NCBI GenBank assembly: GCA_011050615.1
Contig: DRFJ01000017.1
Span: 1 to 64,000, forward strand
DNA: 64,000 bases
DNA from: Bacteroidota bacterium
GTDB lineage: Bacteria; Bacteroidota; Bacteroidia; Bacteroidales; VadinHA17
Direction of reading: 5' to 3'
This document shows, piece by piece, positions 27,123 through 34,632 of this stretch; position 1 is the stretch's first letter, and the number at the start of each line of letters is the position of its first letter. Made by a program: the position numbers and the translations under genes. The notes beneath the pieces are model-generated. The model did not search any database. It was given only the letters and a program-made list of their open reading frames with translations, and was not told the origin of the DNA.

Positions 27123-28148
27123 TTAAGAAAACCGGGTTGATTTTATACTTTTAATTACCTTATCAACCATATCTGAGGTTATATCGAGGTGAGTAACCAT
27201 TCTAATACGGTTATTCCCAATATCCAGTGCCAGGATATCATCGTCTTTCAGTATTTTGACAATTTCAGAAGCATTGAGAGCAGGTATTAATTTAAAAATT
27301 ATAATGTTCGTTTGCACCGGGGCAATATGATCAATCCATTTGCATCCTTTCAAGGCTTCAGCTATTTTTCTTGCATGTTTATGATCCTCTTCCAGTCTTT
27401 CAATGTTATTTTCAAGAGCAAACAAACCGGCTGCAGCCATAAATCCAGCCTGTCTCATACCACCGCCCATTAGTTTCCTCAGTCTCACTCCTCTTGCAAT
27501 CAAATCCCTGTTGCCGAGCAAAATTGAACCCACGGGTGCACCCAGGCCTTTTGACAAACATATTGAAATTGTATCAAATAGTTCTCCATAATCATGAATG
27601 TTTTCATGGTTTTTTACAATAGCATTAAACAACCTGGCTCCATCCAGATGAAAGGCAAGTTTCTTTTCCCTGCATATCGCAGCAATTTTTCTTAATTCTT
27701 CAAGATTCCATACCGCGCCACCACCCATATTTACACTATTTTCAGCTGAGACGAGCCTGGTTCTGGGCTTATGAGGGTCATCAGGTTGAATAGAAGCGAG
27801 TACATCGTCACCTGTAAATACTCCGCTTTCTGTTTCAATCAATGTCACTGATGCAGCCGAATGAAATGCAATACCTCCGCCTTCGTTCTGGTAAATATGG
27901 GATAATTTACTGCATATTACATCATCTCCCGGGTCTGTATGTATCTTGACAGCTATCTGGTTTGTCATTGTCCCTGAAGGACAGAAAAGAGCTGCTTCCA
28001 TACCGAACATACCGGATGCTTTTGCCTCCAACTCATTCACCATTGGATCATCTCCAAGCACCATATCCCCCACGGGTGCTTGAATCATATATTCAAGCAT
28101 TTCCTTCCCCGGGCGTGTTACAGTGTCGCTTCTCAGGTCAATTACCAT
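27123..28148 (-). CDS. Low-specificity L-threonine aldolase
   Basis: PLP enzyme splitting L-threonine or allo-threonine to glycine and acetaldehyde in the cytoplasm. Family blocks are complete: IDLRSDTVTRPGKEML at the N-terminus, VGDMVLGDDPMVNELE, the PSGTMTNQIA loop, the FHLDGARLFNA segment whose Asp contacts the PLP nitrogen, and the Schiff-base Lys200 in CLSKGLGAPVGS. Length (341 residues) is normal. It lies 74 bases downstream of the CocE/S15-like hydrolase and could share its transcript. It is a metabolic gene with no obvious tie to the glycan genes around it. Confidence 0.93.
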   Translation of the reverse strand: MVIDLRSDTVTRPGKEMLEYMIQAPVGDMVLGDDPMVNELEAKASGMFGMEAALFCPSGTMTNQIAVKIHTDPGDDVICSKLSHIYQNEGGGIAFHSAASVTLIETESGVFTGDDVLASIQPDDPHKPRTRLVSAENSVNMGGGAVWNLEELRKIAAICREKKLAFHLDGARLFNAIVKNHENIHDYGELFDTISICLSKGLGAPVGSILLGNRDLIARGVRLRKLMGGGMRQAGFMAAAGLFALENNIERLEEDHKHARKIAEALKGCKWIDHIAPVQTNIIIFKLIPALNASEIVKILKDDDILALDIGNNRIRMVTHLDITSDMVDKVIKSIKSTRFS

Positions 28149-28222
28149 ATTGAAATATTGTTTTTAATTAGAATTTTTTAAATGAGAAAACAAAAAAGCT
28201 GATTTTCTATGATAACAGCCTT

Positions 28223-30112
28223 TTAATAGTCTTTCTTAACCACTGGAAGAATGATAGCTGAAGGATACTTCCTTGAATGATGTATCGAGTTAGTTGCTAC
28301 AATACCTTCCGATTCGTCGTAATTATTACCCCCGGTATTAAGGTTCCTGTCGAAACGCGGGAAATTGCTGCTGGATACCTCAATACGTATCCTGTGCCCT
28401 CTCTCAAAATAATTACTTGTACACATAGGTGTAAGTTCTAATTTATATACATTTCCCGGTTCCATAAAAACTTCCCTGTCATAACCTTCCCTGTATCTTG
28501 CTCTTTGAATTGTCTCGTCCAGGTTAAAGGCTCGTCCATCGGGGTATACATCAATAAGTTTAATAGTAAAGTCAGTATCCTTAACATCAGAAGAAACATA
28601 CAATACAGTTTCAATAAATCCGGTTACCTCGATACCCTCTTCCAGGACATCTGAAGTGTAAACAAGGATATCATTCCTCATTTCCATTGCCCGTTGATCA
28701 AAGGAGCCAACCTCTATTGCATTACCATAGCAACAGAAATTACCTCCATAAGATGTAACAGGATTATGAGGATCATAGAAATATGTATCAGGATTGTCAT
28801 TCCCCCCGGGGGGTCGTGTGCTCAGGGAACCATCCCCATTAAGACTGTTTGCGCTGCCGCCACTGTTAAGATAATAAGTGACCATCTCCGTATTTTCCGG
28901 TGGCCACTCATCAGCAGCCTGCCACTTATTTGATCCCATAGTATAGTATTGTACATACGGAAGATCACCGGTAATACCGTTATCTTTATCCTTTAGCCAG
29001 AAATCAAACCATGCATATATGAGACTGTCATAATTCAGATATGCGTTACCTACATATCTTTCACCGATAATAGTATTTTCCGAGTCTCCCCAGAATCCAC
29101 AATGTCTCGATGGTGATATAACCATAAACTGGTTATCAGCAACTTCATTGTCCTCTATGTTATTGTGTATATGATTTACCAATGCAATATTTGGACTGGA
29201 AGCAATATCATACCATGAGATAAACCAGAAACCGGGTGTGCCAAATGGCATATCATCATGATATAATCCTCCTTCATACCAGATATCATCATCCGGCTTC
29301 CGGGTCATCATTTCCTTCCATATATTCCGTGATGCTCCCAGGTAATTGAAAAGATCTATTATAGGCAGGTGCCAGAATGCTTCCGACCAGTCTACTTCCG
29401 GCATGTCAGGATCCAGGTCATAAAAGCGCTGTATTCTCAAGAGATCTTCCTGATTCATTCCTGCCGGTGGTCGGGGCCTGTAAATATCATGCTGGGTATA
29501 ATACAGCCAATTCGAAAAAAGCAGTTGAAGTGCTCCTCCCCTGTACCAGTTACCCTGCTCATAATAATCACCAATCCTTCCCACTCCGGCACCAAAACCC
29601 ATAGGTACCACAGCAGCATGTGCAGGATGGTCGAGTGATGCAACTGCCATCTGCCATTCAGCGGTAGATGAACAACCCTGTGTGCCAATTTTCCCATTAC
29701 ACCATGGTTGTTCAGCCATCCATGTGAAAGCATCGTAACCATCTGTGAGAGGTGTCCCCAGAATATCCCACTTCCCTTCCGAGTAATACCTGCCTCTCTC
29801 ATTCTGGACTACGTAAGCATATCCCCTGGAAACAGCTGCATAGGCTCTCCTATATATACTAACATTTGGTTCACCATCCCGGTAGGCGTTAAAGTTGTAT
29901 GGAGTTCTAGAGAAAATAACGGGAACAGGCTCATCTGTTTCTGGCCTGTAGATATCAGTGCATAAACGCACTCCATCACGCATTGGCATCATCACCTTTT
30001 GCTCGATAATCGCTATCTCCTCCAGTTCTTCCAGAGTGATAATCTGGCCTGTTATATTCAGTAAAGCAGTAAACAGGAAAAAGCTGCATAATGAATATTT
30101 GATATATCTCAT
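28223..30112 (-). CDS. CocE/NonD-type (S15-like) serine hydrolase, exported
   Basis: Alpha/beta hydrolase of the X-Pro dipeptidyl-peptidase/cocaine-esterase group. Parts: signal peptide (to about residue 22), hydrolase core starting MMPMRDGVRLCTDIYRP, the nucleophile elbow GTQGCSSTAEW with Ser148 as likely nucleophile, an Asp in the DDMPFGTPGFWFISW region, a His near SPSRHCGFWG, and a C-terminal jelly-roll domain (about residues 400-629, DVYPDGRAFNLDE and RGHRIRIEVSSSNFPRFDRN). The elbow is unusual: the common GxSYxG is GCSSTA here, losing the last Gly. It may act on acylated peptides, glutaryl or ester substrates. A decayed second copy of its 5' end lies at 38113-38328. Confidence 0.85.
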   Translation of the reverse strand: MRYIKYSLCSFFLFTALLNITGQIITLEELEEIAIIEQKVMMPMRDGVRLCTDIYRPETDEPVPVIFSRTPYNFNAYRDGEPNVSIYRRAYAAVSRGYAYVVQNERGRYYSEGKWDILGTPLTDGYDAFTWMAEQPWCNGKIGTQGCSSTAEWQMAVASLDHPAHAAVVPMGFGAGVGRIGDYYEQGNWYRGGALQLLFSNWLYYTQHDIYRPRPPAGMNQEDLLRIQRFYDLDPDMPEVDWSEAFWHLPIIDLFNYLGASRNIWKEMMTRKPDDDIWYEGGLYHDDMPFGTPGFWFISWYDIASSPNIALVNHIHNNIEDNEVADNQFMVISPSRHCGFWGDSENTIIGERYVGNAYLNYDSLIYAWFDFWLKDKDNGITGDLPYVQYYTMGSNKWQAADEWPPENTEMVTYYLNSGGSANSLNGDGSLSTRPPGGNDNPDTYFYDPHNPVTSYGGNFCCYGNAIEVGSFDQRAMEMRNDILVYTSDVLEEGIEVTGFIETVLYVSSDVKDTDFTIKLIDVYPDGRAFNLDETIQRARYREGYDREVFMEPGNVYKLELTPMCTSNYFERGHRIRIEVSSSNFPRFDRNLNTGGNNYDESEGIVATNSIHHSRKYPSAIILPVVKKDY

Positions 30113-30153
30113 AATATATATTGGTTATTGATTTCTGTTATAAATATTGCTAT

Positions 30154-30654
30154 TCATCCCTCAATTCGTTGACCAGGTATCCTGTTTTTATAATGTGCTT
30201 CCATGCTCGATTCGTTCCGGCAGTCATAATCATTAACCAGGTTATAATCCTTCTTTGCATTATTGGTACAATAATAACCAGCCTCCCTGAAGAAAATGGG
30301 ATATGGCTTGAAGCTCTGCGGTATTGGATGGGCACTTCTGTGATGATAAATCCCCAGGCGAATGCCATACATTCCACTTATCAGGGTCGACCTGGCAGCG
30401 CTGCATACGGGGGCATTGGCATAGGCACCAGTATACCTTACCCTGCGTGATGCCAGATCATCAAGGTTTGGCGTATAAGCCAGGGAATCGCCATAGCAGC
30501 CGAGACAGGGACTGTTATCCTCACTTACCAGCCAGAGGATATTTGGTTTAAGCTTCTCAAATCTATTAGATTTATTACAGGCATTCAAAGAAAGGAAGAT
30601 TAATACCAGTGGGTATACCAGAATAATAACTGACATTGATATTTCTTTTTTCAT
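30154..30654 (-). pseudogene. Truncated sulfatase (N-terminal third only)
   Basis: The product begins like a full sulfatase: signal peptide with a Cys-containing lipobox (LNAC), NILWLVSEDNSPCLGCYG, and the signature CSAARSTLISG with Cys84. It ends after 166 residues at YKNRIPGQ, in the middle of the fold where relatives continue for another 300 or more residues. Only about 40 bases separate its stop from the CocE/S15-like gene, so the missing part is deleted, not merely shifted out of frame. It cannot form a sulfatase active site. The signature with Ala-Ala differs from the Pro-Ser type of the neighbours, so it was a different sulfatase subfamily, resembling sulfamidase-like enzymes. Confidence 0.85.
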
Positions 30655-30763
30655 CAGTCTTGAAGTTTGTAAGGATTTACAATGAAAGGAATTATAGTTG
30701 GATTATCAAATAAAAACTTACAGTATTATGATACTATTTTATCTCAATAATATTGCATGAGGC

Positions 30764-30822
30764 AGGGAAGTATGAGACTGAGTGACGGAGTGGCAGGGAG
30801 ACGAAAGGGCGGGGAGACCAAA
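30764..30822. repeat. GA-rich intergenic tract, possible dispersed element
   Basis: The plus strand is almost all G and A with a loose GAGACGG-like periodicity. The 11-mer ATGAGACTGAG (30772-30782) and the 8-mer GAGACGAA recur on the minus strand at the 3' end of phoH (around 59818-59837). Its function is unknown; it may be a dispersed simple-sequence element. Confidence 0.35.
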
Positions 30823-30989
30823 GAGTAATTCCATTTAACAATTATACAGCTCAACGATTCAACAAAACCTCTAAACTTCTAAACCTCTCAATCCCTTACC
30901 AATATTAAAATAATATCTGGATTATTTAATACAGTAAAAAGTAAAGATACTATAACGGGATATGTTATGTTACTTATAATTTTACATGT

Positions 30990-31079
30990 ATGAAAAGTAT
31001 TACAAGAACCTGCCTTTGCTTATTGATTGCCAGTGCAACGGTATTGGTATTATGTCATTCACGGGAAGGAATTGAATGA
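30990..31079 (+). pseudogene. Lipoprotein signal-peptide remnant
   Basis: A 29-codon frame on the plus strand encodes MKSITRTCLCLLIASATVLV followed by LCHSREGIE and a stop. This is a typical N-terminus with basic residues, a hydrophobic core and a lipobox-like VLVLC, but with no mature protein behind it. It most likely is the 5' stump of a deleted exported protein; a tiny genuine lipoprotein is possible. It converges on the plug-only gene. Confidence 0.5.
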
Positions 31080-31124
31080 TCTAACAAACTGGCAAAAAAA
31101 ATATTGGAATCATAAATCAGGTTG

Positions 31125-31790
31125 CTACTTCAGTACTATTTCAAGTGCCCCGTTAGCACCCCGTGAACCATATTTGGAAGATTCTGCATCATTAACATAC
31201 CGTATTGATTTAACATCATCGGGATCTATAAAAGATATATCCGTAACCACTGACCCGTTAACCACCAGAAGCACTTCCTGGCTTCCCAGGAAAGAAGTAA
31301 ATTGTTTGGTCGTAATAATGTTGCCATTAACATTAACATTATAAACTTCACTTTTAATAAGTTGATAGATATCACTGTATTTCGTGAAATCCTTCTCTCC
31401 TTTCAATGGATAAGTCCTTATGGCCATCTCCAGGTCCTTCCTCTTTATATGACCACCTGAGATTGCCTCTCTAAAACTTGTTTTTGTGTTACTGTAAATC
31501 AGATTTAAAGGTTCTCCTGATATCTTCCCGGCCTTTATTCTCCGTGCAACAAAACCATAAGCCCTAAACTCGATTTTTTCTTTTCTATTACAGGTAATCT
31601 GATAAAAGCCAAGTGAATCAGTAAGTGTTGTATTTCCTGTCCGGATTGCCTTTATACTTACATTATTCAGTGGAAAACGATTAAATGTAAGCACTTGCCC
31701 CTCCAGTACAATATCATCCTGTGCGTGTATACAGTAAACCGGAAATAAGGTAATAATAATAGTGGCTAAGAATATTTTTATCTTTATCAT
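31125..31790 (-). CDS. Secreted plug-only SusC-like protein without barrel
   Basis: A 221-residue exported protein (signal peptide ending CIHAQ) that has the first two modules of a TonB-dependent transporter: a carboxypeptidase-regulatory-like beta-sandwich (LEGQVLTFNRFPLNNVSIKA, TLTDSLGFYQI) and a plug-like domain (EVLLVVNGSVVTDISFIDPD, then VKSIRYVNDAESSKYGSRGA, NGALEIVLK). The last part matches the plug of the SusC at 22001 (LIVVDGAPYGG, IDPNDVESISVLKD). No barrel follows and the gene stops at the plug end. Its ATG overlaps the stop of the upstream sulfatase as ATGA, indicating translational coupling. It may serve as a periplasmic or TonB-interacting adaptor. A truncated SusC is the alternative, but the reading frame is clean. 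Confidence 0.75.
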   Translation of the reverse strand: MIKIKIFLATIIITLFPVYCIHAQDDIVLEGQVLTFNRFPLNNVSIKAIRTGNTTLTDSLGFYQITCNRKEKIEFRAYGFVARRIKAGKISGEPLNLIYSNTKTSFREAISGGHIKRKDLEMAIRTYPLKGEKDFTKYSDIYQLIKSEVYNVNVNGNIITTKQFTSFLGSQEVLLVVNGSVVTDISFIDPDDVKSIRYVNDAESSKYGSRGANGALEIVLK

Positions 31791-33268
31791 GACTTATCAA
31801 GTTTATAGGTATCCCAAGGAGATTCATCCCTGGACCTGGGATCATTGTGCTCCTTTAAATAATTTTCCAGTTTCGTTTTCAGATCCGTCTTTATTTCTTT
31901 GTATGCAGGATCATCCGCAAGATTATTTACCATATCAGGATCTTTCTTCTTATTAAATAGCTGTTCACGTGGCACTTTCCCGAATGCAAGTTCCCAGAAG
32001 GTAATAAACTCCGGATTTTCCACATTTTGCTTGAAATACTCTTTGAGGCGCCCCGGATCAGTATCGCCGAGTACGTCCCAGCGTGGAATAAACAGATCTG
32101 CATTACCCATTGGGTAACGGTCAGGTTCGAAATTTATTATATATGTCCATTTATCTGTATGGATAGCTCTGCGGGGGAATCCCATGCTATCAGGTCGGCA
32201 GAATGTATGTTTTTCGAAGGTTGTTACAACAAAATCCCTGTCAGGATCAATATCACCTGATTCAGATGAAAATAACAGGTTGGTAATACTTCTTCCTGTC
32301 ATCTCTTCAGGAACCTCCACACCTGCCAGTTCGAGAAATGTGGGGGCCATATCGATAAGGCTTACAGGATCTGTAACAACCCTCCCTGTTTTGATTTCAT
32401 TTCCCCATCTCATTATAAGTGGCATCCTCACACCATGATCATAAAGGGTTGCCTTTGCCCGCGGAAAGGGCATGCCATTATCAGAGGTATATATTATCAG
32501 TGTATTGTCAAGCAGATCTTTCGACTCAAGTATATCTATCATTTCACCAACAGCTTGATCAACCCATTCTATTTCAGCCATATAATCGGCTATATCAAGT
32601 TTTGACACCGGCACATCAGGGAAAAAGGCCGGTATCCTGATTTTGGAGGTATCAATACCCGTTCCTATGCCACGGCCGATTTCATATTTCCTGTGTGGTT
32701 CACCTGTTCCAACCCAGAAAAAGAAAGGTTTTCCTTCAGAGTTATCATCGAGGAATTCTTTGAAATTGGCACTGTAATCCCTTTTTGATATAAAATCCGG
32801 GGTTGAATCATGAAGTTGACTGTCATATATTTTAGCTATTGGCTCATCAATGGCACCTTCAACATTTTGTGTGCGCGGCCAGTATCTTTTACCTGTTGCC
32901 CCGACATGATAGCCGTTATCTGCCAGCAATCGCGGGAAGACAGAAAACTTCTCCCATAATATACCAGTCAGGACCCCACCTTCTTCCAGTCTGAATATAT
33001 CCTGACCTGTAAATATCCCGGCTCTTGAAGGTGAACAAGACGGGGCAGCACAGTAAGCATTCTCAAATCTTACTCCTTCATTCGCCAACCTGTCGATTGA
33101 CGGTGTCCTTAGAGCCTTATCCCCATAGCATCCTGCATGTTCCCATGACTGGTCATCTGTGATGATAAAAAGGATATTTGGTTTTAAGGTTTCATTGCTT
33201 TCCCTGACTGTGCAGGCCGAAATAAAGAAGACACAAGAAAAAGTCAAAATCAGATTAAGTAACTTCAT
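31787..33268 (-). CDS. Sulfatase, Cys type, lipoprotein
   Basis: Predicted lipoprotein sulfatase (lipobox ISAC, Cys19). It starts NILFIITDDQSWEHAGCYG; the formylglycine signature is CSPSRAGIFTG with Cys78. The late block is IYTSDNGMPFPRAKATLYDHG, the Asp-Asn pattern of a sulfatase group that includes sulfamidase-like enzymes, unlike the SDHGW type seen in the other intact enzymes here. The 493-residue length is normal. Its stop overlaps the start of the plug-only gene by four bases. A decayed relative with the same late block (GDNVMPFQRARMSLYEMG) lies immediately upstream at 33305-33581. Confidence 0.92.
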   Translation of the reverse strand: MKLLNLILTFSCVFFISACTVRESNETLKPNILFIITDDQSWEHAGCYGDKALRTPSIDRLANEGVRFENAYCAAPSCSPSRAGIFTGQDIFRLEEGGVLTGILWEKFSVFPRLLADNGYHVGATGKRYWPRTQNVEGAIDEPIAKIYDSQLHDSTPDFISKRDYSANFKEFLDDNSEGKPFFFWVGTGEPHRKYEIGRGIGTGIDTSKIRIPAFFPDVPVSKLDIADYMAEIEWVDQAVGEMIDILESKDLLDNTLIIYTSDNGMPFPRAKATLYDHGVRMPLIMRWGNEIKTGRVVTDPVSLIDMAPTFLELAGVEVPEEMTGRSITNLLFSSESGDIDPDRDFVVTTFEKHTFCRPDSMGFPRRAIHTDKWTYIINFEPDRYPMGNADLFIPRWDVLGDTDPGRLKEYFKQNVENPEFITFWELAFGKVPREQLFNKKKDPDMVNNLADDPAYKEIKTDLKTKLENYLKEHNDPRSRDESPWDTYKLDKS

Positions 33269-33304
33269 AATATTAAGATTTTATTCATGCAACCATATTT
33301 AATC

Positions 33305-33581
33305 CTACTCCTTTCCGGGCCAGCGTATAGCCAGTGGGGCACGTGTTCCCATTTCATATAATGACATTCTGGCCCGCTGGAAAGGCATCACATTATCCCC
33401 CGTCATAACAATTAGTGTATTGTCATCAGCATGCAATTCCTTATATTCATCAATTACTTCCGGTTTCAGTTTAACGATCATCCCCACACGCTTAACATCT
33501 TTATGCCATTCTTCAGAGATGGCATTTTTATTATCACTACATAAACAGGGTTAAAATAAATAATAAGCTTATTTGTCTCAT
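33305..33581 (-). pseudogene. Sulfatase remnant, frameshifted and internally deleted
   Basis: The Met at 33581 starts a signal peptide (MRQISLLFILTLFM) that hits a stop. One base out of frame, the sequence continues as CSDNKNAISEEWHKDVKR and then LKPEVIDEYKELHADDNTLI, VMTGDNVMPFQRARMSLYEM and LAIRWPGK. These blocks match the second half of a sulfatase such as the one at 31787-33268 (DNTLIIYTSDNGMPFPRAK). The N-terminal metal-binding region and formylglycine signature are missing and the C-terminus is cut. It is clearly a non-functional relic. Confidence 0.85.
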
Positions 33582-33590
33582 CGTTTCATT

Positions 33591-34398
33591 TCAATTATAG
33601 TTATCAATAGCTTTTCTTACAGCCCTGAGCATTGGTTCCGAGCTTAAAGATTCCCCGGTTGCTTCCTTCATCCACAGGTCAGGAGTAAGTTTACCTATAG
33701 TACATATCCTTACCATTTCTTCTTCAAAATCCTTTCCTTCAAAATATTCTTCAAGTTGCATAAGGATAATATTCCCAAGAGGATAGCTGTGAAGGTATAA
33801 GCTGCCATTTATAAAATGGCTGTAAATTGAAAATATTGGTATATCCCTCACTCCGAAAATATCAGCAAAGTACTCATTCCATATATCATTGGCAATATCA
33901 ATTGTAACTTTTTTAAGTTCTTCTACAGAGGCCTCCGGATGATCATAAAACCAGTGCCACACCCTTATTTCATGAAGAGCATCAGCTCCCATTTCACAAA
34001 CAAACCAGAATGAGGCCAGTGCATTAAGTTCTTTTTCCTCCCGGCTGTATTCCGGACTTACTCCAAGCCCTACCATATCGCGGTAAGCAATAAGGTCGGC
34101 CATACATTCAGTAAAGGGGCTGCCGGGAATGCCTTTCAACAGGCAGTGATCTGTAAAATACATAGCAGAATTTCTTGAATGAATCAGCATCGCCATCCTC
34201 ACTGAACCATATGGATGCTACATGATTAACTCCTCTGGAAATGCGTTCTTGCCCAGTCTCACCATATTTATCAGTCAGCTCTTTTATAACCTCCCGGGAT
34301 GCTGCATTTAGATCAATTACAGATTTTTCTGTTTCTTTATTAACACATGAAACTGATAAACCTATTATCAATATCAGAATGCCAAGTTGATTTTTCAT
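33591..34398 (-). pseudogene. Decayed lipoprotein, M3-like peptidase fold (frameshift)
   Basis: Two frames together give one broken gene. The 5' part (34398 to about 34150) encodes a lipoprotein signal (SVSC) and a helical N-terminus. The 3' part (from about 34200 to 33591) encodes a helical domain with DALHEIRVWHWFYDHPEAS and a C-terminal block (YSHFINGSLYLHSYPLGNII, LTPDLWMKEATGE) reminiscent of the end of M3/oligoendopeptidase-like proteins. The frames overlap at 34108-34202, and the expected middle of a full-length relative, including an obvious HExxH helix, is absent. Both an internal deletion and a frameshift are therefore likely. The family assignment is tentative. Confidence 0.65.
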
Positions 34399-34410
34399 GA
34401 TAATATTTTC

Positions 34411-34611
34411 TTAGAATATTAAAGACTGATTAAAGTTAAGTTCAGCACAATCATTTTGTATTAACAGGCTTTCACTTGCCCCCATATTTACTTCCCATTC
34501 TTCCGGGCTGTCAATAATCCAGTATTCAATACCAGTTTTTTGATTATTACAGCCCGGGAATGAGATTAGAAAAATTGTTAAAGAAGTATAAAATAGTACA
34601 ATCTTTTTTAT
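34411..34611 (-). pseudogene. Lipoprotein N-terminus with lost start codon
   Basis: The frame reads (Ile)-KKIVLFYTSLTIFLISFPGC then NNQKTGIEYWIIDSPEEWEV and ends after about 66 codons. It has a perfect lipoprotein signal peptide, but the expected ATG is ATA (34609-34611) and no ATG, GTG or TTG precedes it before the in-frame stop. The mature part is too short to identify. It is probably a 5' stump of a deleted gene directly downstream of the GH95 gene. Confidence 0.6.
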
Positions 34612-34632
34612 GTAGTCTCATTTCTATTTATA

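Larger units (their letters stand above)
30655..31124. other. Intergenic region with GA-rich tract and a signal-peptide remnant
   Basis: About 470 bases without an intact gene. It holds a purine-rich tract at 30764-30822 and, on the plus strand, a 29-codon frame at 30990-31079 that looks like a leftover signal peptide. The stretch 30830-30960 is AT-rich with no visible signal. Confidence 0.5.

Noticed and set aside
31125-31790. Plug-only gene as simple SusC pseudogene
   Set aside because: The frame is intact with a signal peptide and a 4-base overlap with the sulfatase, and no barrel remains lie downstream. The possibility is kept open in the findings.
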